NCBI RefSeq assembly: GCF_019744875.1
Contig: NZ_JAIETU010000005.1
Span: forward strand, 248,001-312,000
Source of the DNA: Hyphomicrobium sp.
GTDB lineage: Bacteria; Pseudomonadota; Alphaproteobacteria; Rhizobiales; Hyphomicrobiaceae
DNA length: 64,000 nt
Direction of reading: 5' to 3'
Numbering within the stretch: position 1 is the stretch's first letter; each line of letters starts with the position of its first letter. The notes under the pieces are model-generated. The model did not search any database. It was not told the origin of the DNA and worked only from the letters and a program-made list of their open reading frames with translations. The position numbers and the translations under genes were made by a program. Shown one piece after another: positions 44,350 through 54,401 of this stretch.

Positions 44350-47081
44350 CTAGAACTTGTACTTGAAGCCGGCCCACACGGTGCGGCCAAGGCCGGGCTT
44401 CATGCCGTCCTCACGGTCCGAGATGTACATCTTGTCGAGCAGGTATCGCCGGCGATGAAGATGCTGGCGCCCGTCTCGCCGATGTCCATGTTGAAGCGCG
44501 CGGACAGCAGCCAGATGCTCGGCACCTCGCCATCTTCGCCCGCCTCTTCGATCTCGCATTCGTACTGGCCGGGGGATTCTTCCTCGCACTCGAGTTCGCC
44601 CCCCATGCCATAGCGCGTGTTCGCTTCATCGGTGAAGAACGAGCCGCGGTAGGTCCAGGTCATGCTCGCGTCCCAACGCCAGCCGCGCTTCTGCTCGATG
44701 CCGAGCGTCAGAGCCGCCACGTGGAGCGGGACTTCCGGCAGGCGATTGCCGGAGAAATCCTCGCCGAGGTTGCTCGTGTCTTTGAAGATGCCGCGCGAGT
44801 ACATGTAGTTGCCCTCGGCGAAGAGGTTCAGCGAACCGCCGGTGAAGGGCTGCGAGTTCAAGCGGCTGTAGAGCTCGAAACCGCTGATCTCGGCTTCGTT
44901 GGCGCGGCCGAACGAACGGTCCACGGCCGCATTGAACGTGGCGCCGAACTGATAGTCCTGCAGGCGCTGGTGGAAGGCCGAGGCTTCGAAGTCGAGGCCG
45001 CGGATGGCGGTCGAGCGCAGGCCGATGTTGAAGTTGTCGCCGATCTCGTCCTTAACCGGGAAGTCCTCGTTGCGGAGAACGCCGGTCGACATGCCGCGGT
45101 GGTAGCCGCCGAACACGGTCGTGCGATGCAGGCCGGTGTAGGCGAAGGCGACGCCGGGGAGCGCGTGGAAGTTGTCGAAGCTCTCCGTCGCGGGGTTCGG
45201 GTTGAGCACGAGGCCATCGATCTCAAGGCAATCGGCATCGCCGTAGTTGGCCAGGCAGTCTGCGGAATCGCCGCCACCCGCTTCGCTCTCTTCGCGCGCC
45301 ACGACGCGATTGCGGCGGTTCGTTTCGTAATATTCGAAGCGAATGCCGGGCACGACGTTGAAGTCGCGCGCCACCTTGACGTTGGTCTGCAGGAAGGCCG
45401 AGACCGCGTTCGAGTCCAGCTCGCGATCGAAGATGGTCGCGCCGGCCTTGTCGCCTTCCTTCAGGATCTCGTCCTCGAGGCCGATGAAGTTGCGGTTGGT
45501 CATGTCCTGGTATTCGTAGCGCACGCCCGCCTGGATCGTCTGGTTGAAGCCCAGGATGTTGCGGTTGGCCCATTCGCCGCGAACCTCTGCGCCGACGTGG
45601 CGGAAGGTGCGGAGACGGCCGAACATCGTGTTCTCGCCGAAGTAGACGGAGCTGTCTTCGAGATCGCCCGGAGCCGGCACGTCGACGTCGAACACCGGAG
45701 GCAGGCCGCCGGCCGATCCATCGGGCTCGGATCCATAGGACATGAGCTGGTAGCGGTCGCGCGTGTGGTGGCCGGCATAGAAGCGCGTCGTGATGGTCGT
45801 GTCGTCGTCCAGGTAGGCGTTGTGCACGATCTGGCCGCGCCAGATGTCACCGGCGTACGTGTTGAGGCCCGAGCTCGGCGCGAAGCACGTCTTGCAGTGC
45901 TTGCCGGTCAGGAACTGGCGCTCGGCCAGTCCTATGAACTGCTCGGCGACCTGCTCAGCCTGTGCCTCGGCGTCGTCTTCGTCCACGGCGTTGAAATCGC
46001 CAAGCTCATAGTTTCCGAGGAAGTTCTGCTCGTCATAGTTGTCGCGCTGGCGGGCATAGGACGACGAGACGACGAGGTCGGAGCTGACGCCCTTCCAGCC
46101 GATCGCGCCATAGAAGTCGTTGAAGCGCAGACGCTCAGTGTCCCAGACGCCCTGCGTGTTGCCGCCGGTGTACGAGGCGACGATGCCGACGTTGCCGACC
46201 GACTGGCGGGTGTGCGTGTGCCAGCGCATCGAGATGTCGTTGTCGGAGCTGCCGAAGATGGTCGGGCCGTCGGGTTCCGGACCGCTGCCCGGTCCGTCGC
46301 CTTCGAAGGCCGTGAAGGATCCGGCCCGGCTCTTCGTCACGCCGATGGCGGAGCTGATGACGGTCTCGTTGGGTCCGAACGGCGAGATGTTGCGGGCGTT
46401 CACGACGCCGAAGTTGTTGTTGGGTCCGTGCGTGATGACCGTGCCGCGGATCACCTCGACGCTTTCGAAGCGATCGATGGGGCCCCAGTAGTGGACCGAT
46501 GGGTCGAGCCAGAGCGCCAGGTTGACGGCGTGGCCGTCTTCCATGACGAGCACCTTGCGCGACCGGCGGGCGGGCGAGCCGCGCACCGCCACGCCGCCAT
46601 GGTGGGCGGCGCCGTCGTCGTTGATGATGATGACGCCGGGAACGCGCGACAGCGCTTCATTGACGTTGCGCGGCTGGTTCTGCTGCAGGACTTCCGGCGT
46701 CAGGTTCGTGGCGGCCGAGGCGAAGCCATCAAGGTTGGTCGGGATCAGCGCGGTCGGGTTGACCGGCGTCTGGGCCGACTGGGTTGCGCGCGCGGCGGCG
46801 CCGGCACTGGCGGGCGAGCCGTAGATGGGGTTCTGATCGGCGGGCGGCGTCTGCTGCTCGACGACATCCGGTTCAGGCGGCTGCGGCGCGGGCGAGGCGG
46901 CCTGCTTCTTGGCCACGGGCGCGGCCTTCTTGGCGGCCGGTGCCTTCTTCTGCACGACCTCGACGTCCGGCAGCGCCTGCTGGGCAGGCTGGGCTGCCTG
47001 CTGCGCTCCGGCCGACGCCGATCCGATGCAGGCGGCGCCCGCCATGAGTGCCACACGCGTCAGCTTGCTTTGACTAAACAT
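44350..47081 (-). pseudogene. TonB-dependent receptor with a 3'-terminal frameshift (intact frame would end at 44350; actual ORF ends at 44400)
   Basis: Plug/barrel TBDR sequence; near 44444 the frame switches from ...GASIFIAGD to TCSTRCTSRTVRTA*, whereas the other frame continues (L)LDKMYISDREDGMKPGLGRTVWAGFKYKF*. Confidence 0.75.
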
Positions 47082-47480
47082 CCCGATCCACTCCCTCAAA
47101 ACCCATTCCCCCCGGTGGGCCGTTGGGCGTTTGCATGCCGTCGGCCACTTTCTGGTCACTTTCAGCAATGTCGAAGGGAAGGGTTGGGAACAACGGGCGC
47201 TTTTTCCCGATTACGCCGGGTCACCTCCAAAAGTAGTGCTCTGTTGCTGTACAGCATCAAAATCATTCAAAAACAATCACTTAGATCGTGGTAACCCGTC
47301 CGTTTTTATACGGATGACACGAGGTTTTTGCCCTGATGGACATTTGCCGAGGTTGCAAGGACTGCACGATGCTGAACGGCGTGAATTGCGGGTGAGTCGA
47401 CGGGTTTCGCGGCCCAAGCCCGGTCAGGAGGCCGTTTGCAGGAGAGAAATCCACGCCCCGAAGCGCGCATCGCGCGCACG

Positions 47481-47508
47481 AAAAAACGCCCGGCATTTCT
47501 GCCGGGCG
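47481..47508 (-). terminator. Rho-independent terminator downstream of TonB receptor (47540-49981)
   Basis: On minus strand CGCCCGGCA-GAAA-TGCCGGGCG followed by TTTTTT. Confidence 0.9.
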
Positions 47509-47539
47509 CTCAGAATTGCAGACGGGATTTACGTGCAGT

Positions 47540-49981
47540 CTAGAACTTCACCTTCACGCCACCGTAGGCGGCGAAGGGCATCGAAGGAGACATCGTGCGG
47601 GCATCGGTGAAGCCCGGGCCGCTGAGGTCGGGAACCTCGTCAAACTCGAAGTAGGTGCCGTAGAGGCCGTACTTCTGATTGAACAGGTTCTTCACGAGGC
47701 CATAGACCTGGATGTTGTCCGTGATGTCGTAGGACGTGTGCAGGTCGACGCGGGTGTAGCCCGGCAGGAAGGCATTGAGCCCCTCGTCTTCCGACACTTC
47801 GTTGGGGAAGTACGGCGAGTTGCTGGACGCGATGACGTCCGCACCGAACTTCCACTTCGAGGTCAGCCAGTAGTCGAAGCCCATCTTGAAGCGGTGGCGC
47901 GGGATGCCAGGCAGGCGATCGCCAGCTTCGAGGAAGGCGCACTGGCCGCTGGGATCGTCGCAGGTGTCGAGCGTGGCATCGACGAAGGCATACGAACCAT
48001 AGACGTTCCACCGGCGCGTTTCGTAGGTCGCCGACAGCTCGGCACCCTGGCGCAGCGTATCGCCCGCGTTGACGAAGAAGATGCGGCTCGCGCCACCGGC
48101 ATTCGTGACCGTGACCGGCAGAATGTCATCGGACGCGAGCGTGCGGAACAGACCGGCGCCCCAGGTGAACTGGCCGCCCATGTACGTTCCCTGCCCGCGC
48201 AAGCCGACCTCGGCCGTACGACCGACCACCTGCTTCAGCGGCGGGTCGTCCGTGAGGAAGCTTTCGATGAGGCACGGATTGGCTTCTTCGGCGCAGCCCA
48301 GCTCGGCCGGCGTCGGTGCGCGGTTCGATTCCGAGTACCCGCCGAAGACCGAGAGCCCGCGCATCAGCTTGTAGTTGAGGCCGGCCTGCGGATTGAAGCG
48401 CTCATACGTGTTGGTCGCGTTGAGGTTCGGGAAGAGATTGGTGTTGTCGTGCAGCTCGATGGTCGCGTTGTTATAGCGGCCGCCGACGGTGACCGTCAGG
48501 CGATCCGTGACATCCAAAGCGTTCGAGAAGTAGAGGCCCCAGTAGGTGTTCTCGGAGTCGAGATCGCGAGGAGCGAGTTCGTTTTCCTCGTCGCGGATCG
48601 TGACGCCAGAGCCCGTGACCACGTAGCTCGGTCCGAGCTGGCCCAGCTCGCTCGACGTCCGGTAGTTCGAGGTGCCGTGATCATAGGAGACGCCGGCGAT
48701 GAGCACGTTCGGGCGCCCGAACAGCGGCGACTTTTCCTGACCTTCGATGACGCCGCCCCAGCTTTCGCTCTTGGTGTTCAGGCGCTCGATCGAGCCCAGC
48801 GGCTCGGGGAAATCATCGGCTTCGAGCAGCTCGCCAGTGACGGCGTTGCGGATGAAGTTGTCATCGTCGTCCGAGCAAAGCCGCTCGACGCCGTTGTCAT
48901 CGCACTCCTCGAGCTCCGTGACGTTGCCGTCGACGACGGCATTCTTGTAGCTGCGGTAGTAGCCGACGCCCGAGAAGGTCAGCGTGTTGGTCGCCTTCAC
49001 GGTGCCGGAGATCGTCGGCATGAAGACTTCGAGGTTGGTGGTCTGCGGCGACGTGAAGGTATTGCTCCACGACCGCTGCAGCAGCTCGATGGGAGCGGCC
49101 GCGGTGGCGCCGAATTCGTTCTTTGCGGCGGTCAGGCTGAAGTGCAGCTCAGCCATGCTGCCCTTGAGGCCGATGTCGCCGTAGAAGCGCTTGATCTCGC
49201 TTTCGGAGAAGTCGCGGAAGCCGTCTTCCTTGATGCCTTCGGCAGCGACGTACACGGACGCGTTGCCGCTCGAAGCACCAGCCTGGACACCAACCTGGAC
49301 GCGGCCGAACGAGCCGGCCATGACGTCGACTTCTGCGCCCTGGTAGCTGAAGCCGTCCTTCATCAGAATGCTTACGGCGCCGCCGACGGCGTTGAGACCG
49401 AAGGACGGGTTGTTCGAGACGACCGACAGCGAGGCGATGGCGTTGCTCGGCAGCACGTCCCACTGGACGGTATCGCCGAAGGCTTCGTTGATGCGGACGC
49501 CGTTTTGATAGACGGCCAAGCCCTGCGAGCGGCCGCTGACCGGAGAGGCGTCGAAGCCGCGATAGGAGACTTCGGCGCGCATCGGGTTACCGGCGGCGTC
49601 GGAGAGGATGATGCCCGGCACGTTCTGCTGCAGAGCCTGCTGGACGCTCGACGTTCCTTCGCGCTCGATCTGGGTGTCGGTCACGTTGGTGACGGCGCTC
49701 GGCACGGTGGCGGGCGGCGCAAGACCGCCGTCAACGCCCGTGCCTGCCGCTGCGGATCCGCCGCCGGCAGAGCTATCAGGTGCCACGGTCGTAGCCGGCG
49801 CGCTGCTGAGCGGCGACACGGCGACGGCCTTCTTCTTGGCGCGAGCTGCCTTCTGAACCGGCGTCTCCTGGACGACATCGACCGCCGGAAGCTCTGCCTC
49901 AGCGGCCGCATCCTGAGCGTTCGCCATCGATGGGCCAACAGCCAGGGCGCCTAGGACGACGGCGGTAAATCTGGTTCTCAT
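47540..49981 (-). CDS. TonB-dependent receptor
   Basis: Signal peptide, K/A-rich linker, plug (REGTSSVQQALQQNVPGIILSDAAGNPMRAEVSYRGFDASPVSGRSQGLAVYQNGVRINEAFGDTVQWDVLPSNAIASLSVVS), C-terminal YGGVKVKF. Confidence 0.93.
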   Translation of the reverse strand: MRTRFTAVVLGALAVGPSMANAQDAAAEAELPAVDVVQETPVQKAARAKKKAVAVSPLSSAPATTVAPDSSAGGGSAAAGTGVDGGLAPPATVPSAVTNVTDTQIEREGTSSVQQALQQNVPGIILSDAAGNPMRAEVSYRGFDASPVSGRSQGLAVYQNGVRINEAFGDTVQWDVLPSNAIASLSVVSNNPSFGLNAVGGAVSILMKDGFSYQGAEVDVMAGSFGRVQVGVQAGASSGNASVYVAAEGIKEDGFRDFSESEIKRFYGDIGLKGSMAELHFSLTAAKNEFGATAAAPIELLQRSWSNTFTSPQTTNLEVFMPTISGTVKATNTLTFSGVGYYRSYKNAVVDGNVTELEECDDNGVERLCSDDDDNFIRNAVTGELLEADDFPEPLGSIERLNTKSESWGGVIEGQEKSPLFGRPNVLIAGVSYDHGTSNYRTSSELGQLGPSYVVTGSGVTIRDEENELAPRDLDSENTYWGLYFSNALDVTDRLTVTVGGRYNNATIELHDNTNLFPNLNATNTYERFNPQAGLNYKLMRGLSVFGGYSESNRAPTPAELGCAEEANPCLIESFLTDDPPLKQVVGRTAEVGLRGQGTYMGGQFTWGAGLFRTLASDDILPVTVTNAGGASRIFFVNAGDTLRQGAELSATYETRRWNVYGSYAFVDATLDTCDDPSGQCAFLEAGDRLPGIPRHRFKMGFDYWLTSKWKFGADVIASSNSPYFPNEVSEDEGLNAFLPGYTRVDLHTSYDITDNIQVYGLVKNLFNQKYGLYGTYFEFDEVPDLSGPGFTDARTMSPSMPFAAYGGVKVKF

Positions 49982-50561
49982 TACGATTAACTCCCCTTGT
50001 ATCCCGTCGTAGGCTGAGCGATGCCCAGGGCCACTTATCGACGGTCGTTCCCCCCGCAAAGGTACTTGTGTTGTTTCCAGGGGGTCAACGACGCAGGAAG
50101 TAAAACCCGTGTTTGGATCTAGTTTTCCCGATTTATGTGACTGATTAGCATCGGGAATTTTTCCCGATATTTCGGGAACTACTCCGCTTTTTGAATATTC
50201 AAGCTATAAATGCGTAGATGCTTTCGAGTTGCTGATAATCCTCCATCGGTAGTTTCACACGTTGTTTTGATGGCGCACGACCGCGAGTCCCGCAAATGCC
50301 AAACAGGTTTCAAGCAACCTCGCGCCTCTCAGTTGATTTGGGTCGTGATTTCGCGATATTGAGCCGCGACAATCCAGCGACGAACCTTCACAACTCTTCG
50401 CGAGCTCGGTCATGGCTTTTCGGCTTCCCCCGAGAACCCGCAGGACGGCGGTCTGGTGTCAGGTTATAATGAACCATCTCAATGGCCACGGATCTTCCAT
50501 GCCCTGACACGGCCTGGGCGACACTCCAAAAGGCCAGTTTTGTCAGTCTAGGAGGACGTAC

Positions 50562-51029
50562 TTGATCCGTCAGATTCGCACTCATGGCCCGTGGCTTGCT
50601 TTCGCCGCGCTCGCCGCGTTTTCGTTCGGCCCGGCGGCAGCTCAAAACGCCGCCCCCGCCCCAGCCGCTGCTGCAGGACCCAAGGCGCTGACCGTCGAAC
50701 TCAACAAGCTCGAACCGCAGGGCGGCGGCTGCCGCGCCTACGTCGTCGTCCAGAACGATGACGAGACGGCCTACCAGGCCTTCAAGCTCGATCTCGTGCT
50801 GTTCCAGAAGGATGGCATCATCGGGCGTCGCTTCGCCATGGATCTCGCCCCGCTCAAGGCCAAGAAGCGCACGGTCAAGCTGTTCGATCTCGACGACATC
50901 TCTTGCGACAAGATCGGCAGCTTCCTCATCAACGACGTGGTGGATTGCAAGTCGGACGCCGGGCCGGTCGAGAATTGTCTCGCAGGAACGACGGTCAAGT
51001 CGCTCGGCGACGTCCAGTTGACGAAGTAA
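50562..51029 (+). CDS. Hypothetical periplasmic protein immediately upstream of exbB
   Basis: Signal peptide; LTVELNKLEPQGGGCRAYVVVQNDDETAYQAFKLDLVLFQKDGIIGRRFAMDLAPLKAKKRTVKLFDL. Confidence 0.7.
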   Translation: MIRQIRTHGPWLAFAALAAFSFGPAAAQNAAPAPAAAAGPKALTVELNKLEPQGGGCRAYVVVQNDDETAYQAFKLDLVLFQKDGIIGRRFAMDLAPLKAKKRTVKLFDLDDISCDKIGSFLINDVVDCKSDAGPVENCLAGTTVKSLGDVQLTK

Positions 51030-51061
51030 CGCAATCGACGAAGCAGTAAAGGGTATCCGTC

Positions 51062-51772
51062 GTGGAGCAGATTACCGTCGCAACCGGTCACGATTTTTCT
51101 ATCTACGGCCTCGTCCTGCAAGCCGATCCGATCGTCAAGTCGGTGATGCTGATGCTCGTCATCGCGTCGGTCGCGTGCTGGGCCATCATCCTCGAAAAGA
51201 TGGTTCGCCTCAGCACGCTCAGCCGCGACCTCAAGCGGCTCGAACGCACGGTGCGCGACGAAAGCCCGGCTGACGCGCCGCGCGGTCTCGTGCGCACGCT
51301 GCTGACGGCGGCTCATCACGAAGCCGAAGAGGGCGCGAGCCGCAACGAAACGCGCTCCGATCTACGCGGGCGCCTCGAACGCGCCATGCGCTCGTCGCTC
51401 CGCTCGGAACTGCACCGGCTCGAAGTCGGGCTGCCGTTTCTTGCCACCATCGGCTCGGCGGCGCCGTTCATCGGCCTGTTCGGCACGGTGTGGGGCATCA
51501 TGAACAGCTTCACCTCGATCGCCCAGCAGAAGGACACGTCGCTCGCGGTCGTGGCGCCCGGCATCGCGGAAGCCTTGTTTGCAACCGCGCTCGGACTAGC
51601 GGCCGCCATCCCCGCCGTCATGGCCTACAACATGATTGCCGTTTCGCTCGGCCGCGCCTCCAATCGCGCCGGGTCTACGATTTCCGAACTCGCCAAGCGC
51701 CTGTCGCGCACCCCGGGTGAAACGTTCGCGCGCAGCAACCCTGAAGCCCTGCGCACGGGGACGGCTTCCTGA
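51062..51772 (+). CDS. exbB: TonB-system energizer ExbB (MotA/TolQ/ExbB family)
   Basis: [67 protein letters not shown]. Confidence 0.94.
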   Translation: MEQITVATGHDFSIYGLVLQADPIVKSVMLMLVIASVACWAIILEKMVRLSTLSRDLKRLERTVRDESPADAPRGLVRTLLTAAHHEAEEGASRNETRSDLRGRLERAMRSSLRSELHRLEVGLPFLATIGSAAPFIGLFGTVWGIMNSFTSIAQQKDTSLAVVAPGIAEALFATALGLAAAIPAVMAYNMIAVSLGRASNRAGSTISELAKRLSRTPGETFARSNPEALRTGTAS

Positions 51773-52221
51773 TGGGCATGGCGGCCGGAAACGGATCGCC
51801 CGCGGGCGACGACGAAGAAGCAGGTTATCGCCCGATGGCCGAGATCAACATCACGCCGATGGTCGACGTGATGCTGGTGCTGCTGATTATCTTCATGGTC
51901 GCTGCACCGCTGATGGTGGCCGGCGTGCCGCTGGAGCTGCCCAACACGTCGGCCGCGCGCGTCAGCCAATCGAAGAAGGCGATGGTGGTGTCGCTGGCCG
52001 GAGACGGGGCGCTCTACATTCGCGAGGAGCAGGTGTCGTCGGATTCGCTGGTGCCGCGCCTGCGCGAGCTGCGCGCCACGGAAGGCGACACGGTGGTCTA
52101 TGTGCGCGCCGACAAGAAGAGCAACTACGGCGACGTGATGGACGTGCTGGGCCGCGTCGGAGAAAGCGGATACGGGCGGGTTTCGCTGCTGTCGCAGCCG
52201 AAGCCGAAGGGCGCGCAGTAG
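51772..52221 (+). CDS. exbD: TonB-system transport protein ExbD
   Basis: [40 protein letters not shown]; start overlaps exbB stop. Confidence 0.94.
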   Translation: MGMAAGNGSPAGDDEEAGYRPMAEINITPMVDVMLVLLIIFMVAAPLMVAGVPLELPNTSAARVSQSKKAMVVSLAGDGALYIREEQVSSDSLVPRLRELRATEGDTVVYVRADKKSNYGDVMDVLGRVGESGYGRVSLLSQPKPKGAQ

Positions 52222-52245
52222 GGCGAGAGTTTAGGTGGGGACGAG

Positions 52246-52941
52246 GTGAGCACGTTCATGAGCTTACGCGCTCTGACATGGATGATCTCCTTTCTCCTGC
52301 ACGGGGCCGTGGTGGGCTTCTTCCTCGTGTCGACGGGCGGGGCTGCGCTCGAAGAAGGAACCGGCGAGGACACCTTCATCGTCGAGCAGGGCGTCTATAG
52401 CGAACGCATCGAAGCGGTGGAGGCGCCGCCGCCCGTGCCGCTGGCCGCCAAGCCTGTCGAGGAAGTGAAGCCGGTCGAAGAGGACGTTCCGCACGTCATC
52501 GGTTCCGAGGCCGGGCCCGAGCAGGACAAGATCGTGCTCGAGGAGAAGCCGGAAGACATTCCCGAAGTGAAGGAAGAGCCGAAGGTCGCGGTCGCCCAGC
52601 CGACGGAAATCGCCGTCGACGAGCAGAAAGAGACCGGCGAAAAGAAGTCGGGCGGCAGCGTGACTGCCATGTCCGCCTACCGCGGCAGGCTGTTTGCGCA
52701 CATCTCCAAGAAGAAGGTCAATCCGCGCTCGAAGATCGCGGGCACCGTCGTCGTGCGCTTCAAGGTCGGGCCGCAGGGCGAACTGCTTTCGCGCGAGGTT
52801 GCGACGAGCTCCGGATCGAAGCTGCTCGACGATGCGGCGGTGCAGTCGATCGAGCGGGCTGCGCCGTTCCCCAAGATGCCCGAGGACGCGACAGACGAGT
52901 CGATGGTGGTCTCGGTTCCGTTCAAGTTTTCGGTGCGATAG
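52246..52941 (+). CDS. tonB: TonB-family energy transducer
   Basis: N-terminal TM, Pro/Glu/Lys-rich middle (VEEVKPVEEDV), C-terminal TonB domain (GTVVVRFKVGPQGELLSREVATSSGSKLLDDAAVQSIERAAPFPKMP). Confidence 0.9.
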   Translation: MSTFMSLRALTWMISFLLHGAVVGFFLVSTGGAALEEGTGEDTFIVEQGVYSERIEAVEAPPPVPLAAKPVEEVKPVEEDVPHVIGSEAGPEQDKIVLEEKPEDIPEVKEEPKVAVAQPTEIAVDEQKETGEKKSGGSVTAMSAYRGRLFAHISKKKVNPRSKIAGTVVVRFKVGPQGELLSREVATSSGSKLLDDAAVQSIERAAPFPKMPEDATDESMVVSVPFKFSVR

Positions 52942-53004
52942 CGCGATTGCGCGGCGGGCCTTGCTGCCCGCGCCAAGCCTTGCGCGAGCGCCGTGGCCAG
53001 GCTC

Positions 53005-53310
53005 TCAGTCTTCTTCGGCCAGCTCTTCGCCGAACCCTGTTTCGACGAGATTGACGAGCGCTTCGAGCGCCTCGGGCCCTTCCTTGCCTTCGGCGGTGAT
53101 GTAGAGCACCGATCCCGGCCCCGCTGCGAGCATCATCAGGCCCATGATCGACGTGCCGCCGACAGTCTGGCCGTCGCGCGTGACCGTGACGGTCGCCTTA
53201 TAGGTCTCGGCGAGCTTGACGAATTTCGCTGAAGCGCGCGCGTGCAATCCCTTGCGGTTGACCACCGTGACGACGGCCTCGGGACGTTTGCTATCGCGTA
53301 TCTCCGGCAT
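53005..53310 (-). CDS. ptsH: HPr family phosphocarrier protein
   Basis: VTVVNRKGLHARASAKFVKLAETYKATVTVTRDGQTVGGTSIMGLMMLAAGPGSVLYI. Confidence 0.93.
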   Translation of the reverse strand: MPEIRDSKRPEAVVTVVNRKGLHARASAKFVKLAETYKATVTVTRDGQTVGGTSIMGLMMLAAGPGSVLYITAEGKEGPEALEALVNLVETGFGEELAEED

Positions 53311-53327
53311 ACCGTCTTTCCGCCGCG

Positions 53328-53732
53328 CTACTGTTCGCCCGACAGCTCTTGGCTGGCGACCTTGATGTATTTGCGCCCGGCCTCGCGGGCAAGCGTGACC
53401 GCTTCATCGAGCGGCAACTCGCTGCGAAGACCTGCGAGCTTGACGAGAATGGGAAGGTTGATGCCGGCGATGATTTCCACCCGTGCCTCGTCCATCACGG
53501 AGATGGCCAGGTTGGAAGGCGTACCGCCGAACATGTCGGTCAGAATGATGACCCCGGAGCCCGTTTCCGTGCGGCGTACCGCGTCCAGGATCTCGGCGCG
53601 GCGGGCTTCCATATCGTCCTCGGGACCGATGGATATCGTCTCGAGGTTGGATTGATGCCCAACGATATGTTCAAGCGCCGCGCGGAATTCGACTGCCAAG
53701 CCGCCGTGCGTGACGATCACCAGTCCGATCAT
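53328..53732 (-). CDS. PTS EIIA component, mannose family
   Basis: MIGLVIVTHGGLAVEFRAALEHIVG...GVIILTDMFGGTPSNLAISVM. Confidence 0.93.
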   Translation of the reverse strand: MIGLVIVTHGGLAVEFRAALEHIVGHQSNLETISIGPEDDMEARRAEILDAVRRTETGSGVIILTDMFGGTPSNLAISVMDEARVEIIAGINLPILVKLAGLRSELPLDEAVTLAREAGRKYIKVASQELSGEQ

Positions 53733-53924
53733 CTGTCGGTGCCGAAGTTGTTTCGAGTTGGAAATTCCAAAGCACAGGCCTCGACCGCGAGACCCGCACT
53801 AACTCTCCATGGCGTCACGATATTCTCCGTGTGGCATGGTGCTGGCGGCCGCCCCCGAACCGCTCTCACGCGGGCGGAGACTTACAGGGGTTCGCGGGCA
53901 ACGCAAGGGTTTTCCTAATGCCGC

Positions 53925-54401
53925 TCACGGGGGAGTTAACGCCTCAGGAGAGCGCGCAAGAGCCAAGATCACCTTCAACGGCGCGGACGCTTCGAAGGGC
54001 GCGAGCCGGAGCAGGGGAACCGCCGCACCAAGAAGCTCTGTCGTCAGCTTTTCGAGGGGCATGCGCGGCACGAGATCGGGCGGGACGAGGTCGATCGCCA
54101 GCGCCACGCTGGCTGCCGAGCAGTAGGGAACCTCGACGATCCCCAGCCCGCGCACCTCGATCTTGCCGGCGATGGCGGGCGGCGGCACGGCAATGATGCC
54201 CCGGCCGTTGCGGGTCAGCCAGACCTGGTCGTCGGAGAGCAGCTCGACGCGCGGCAGGCCGATGACCGGTCCGGCGGCGATGCAGCGGAGCGCGAGATCG
54301 GATTTACCGGCACCTGATGGGCCGCGGATCAGAACGGCCTTGCCATCGAGAGCCAAAGCGGTCGCGTGGACGAGTTCAACCGCGCTCGCGGAGGGGGTCA
54401 T
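53925..54401 (-). CDS. hprK: HPr kinase/phosphorylase (short alphaproteobacterial form)
   Basis: VHATALALDGKAVLIRGPSGAGKSDLALRCI Walker A. Confidence 0.92.
   Translation of the reverse strand: MTPSASAVELVHATALALDGKAVLIRGPSGAGKSDLALRCIAAGPVIGLPRVELLSDDQVWLTRNGRGIIAVPPPAIAGKIEVRGLGIVEVPYCSAASVALAIDLVPPDLVPRMPLEKLTTELLGAAVPLLRLAPFEASAPLKVILALARSPEALTPP

Noticed and set aside
47131-47610. ORF 47131-47610 (+) between the two TonB receptors
   Set aside because: Spans promoter-like and terminator sequence; Arg/Ser-rich random-looking translation.
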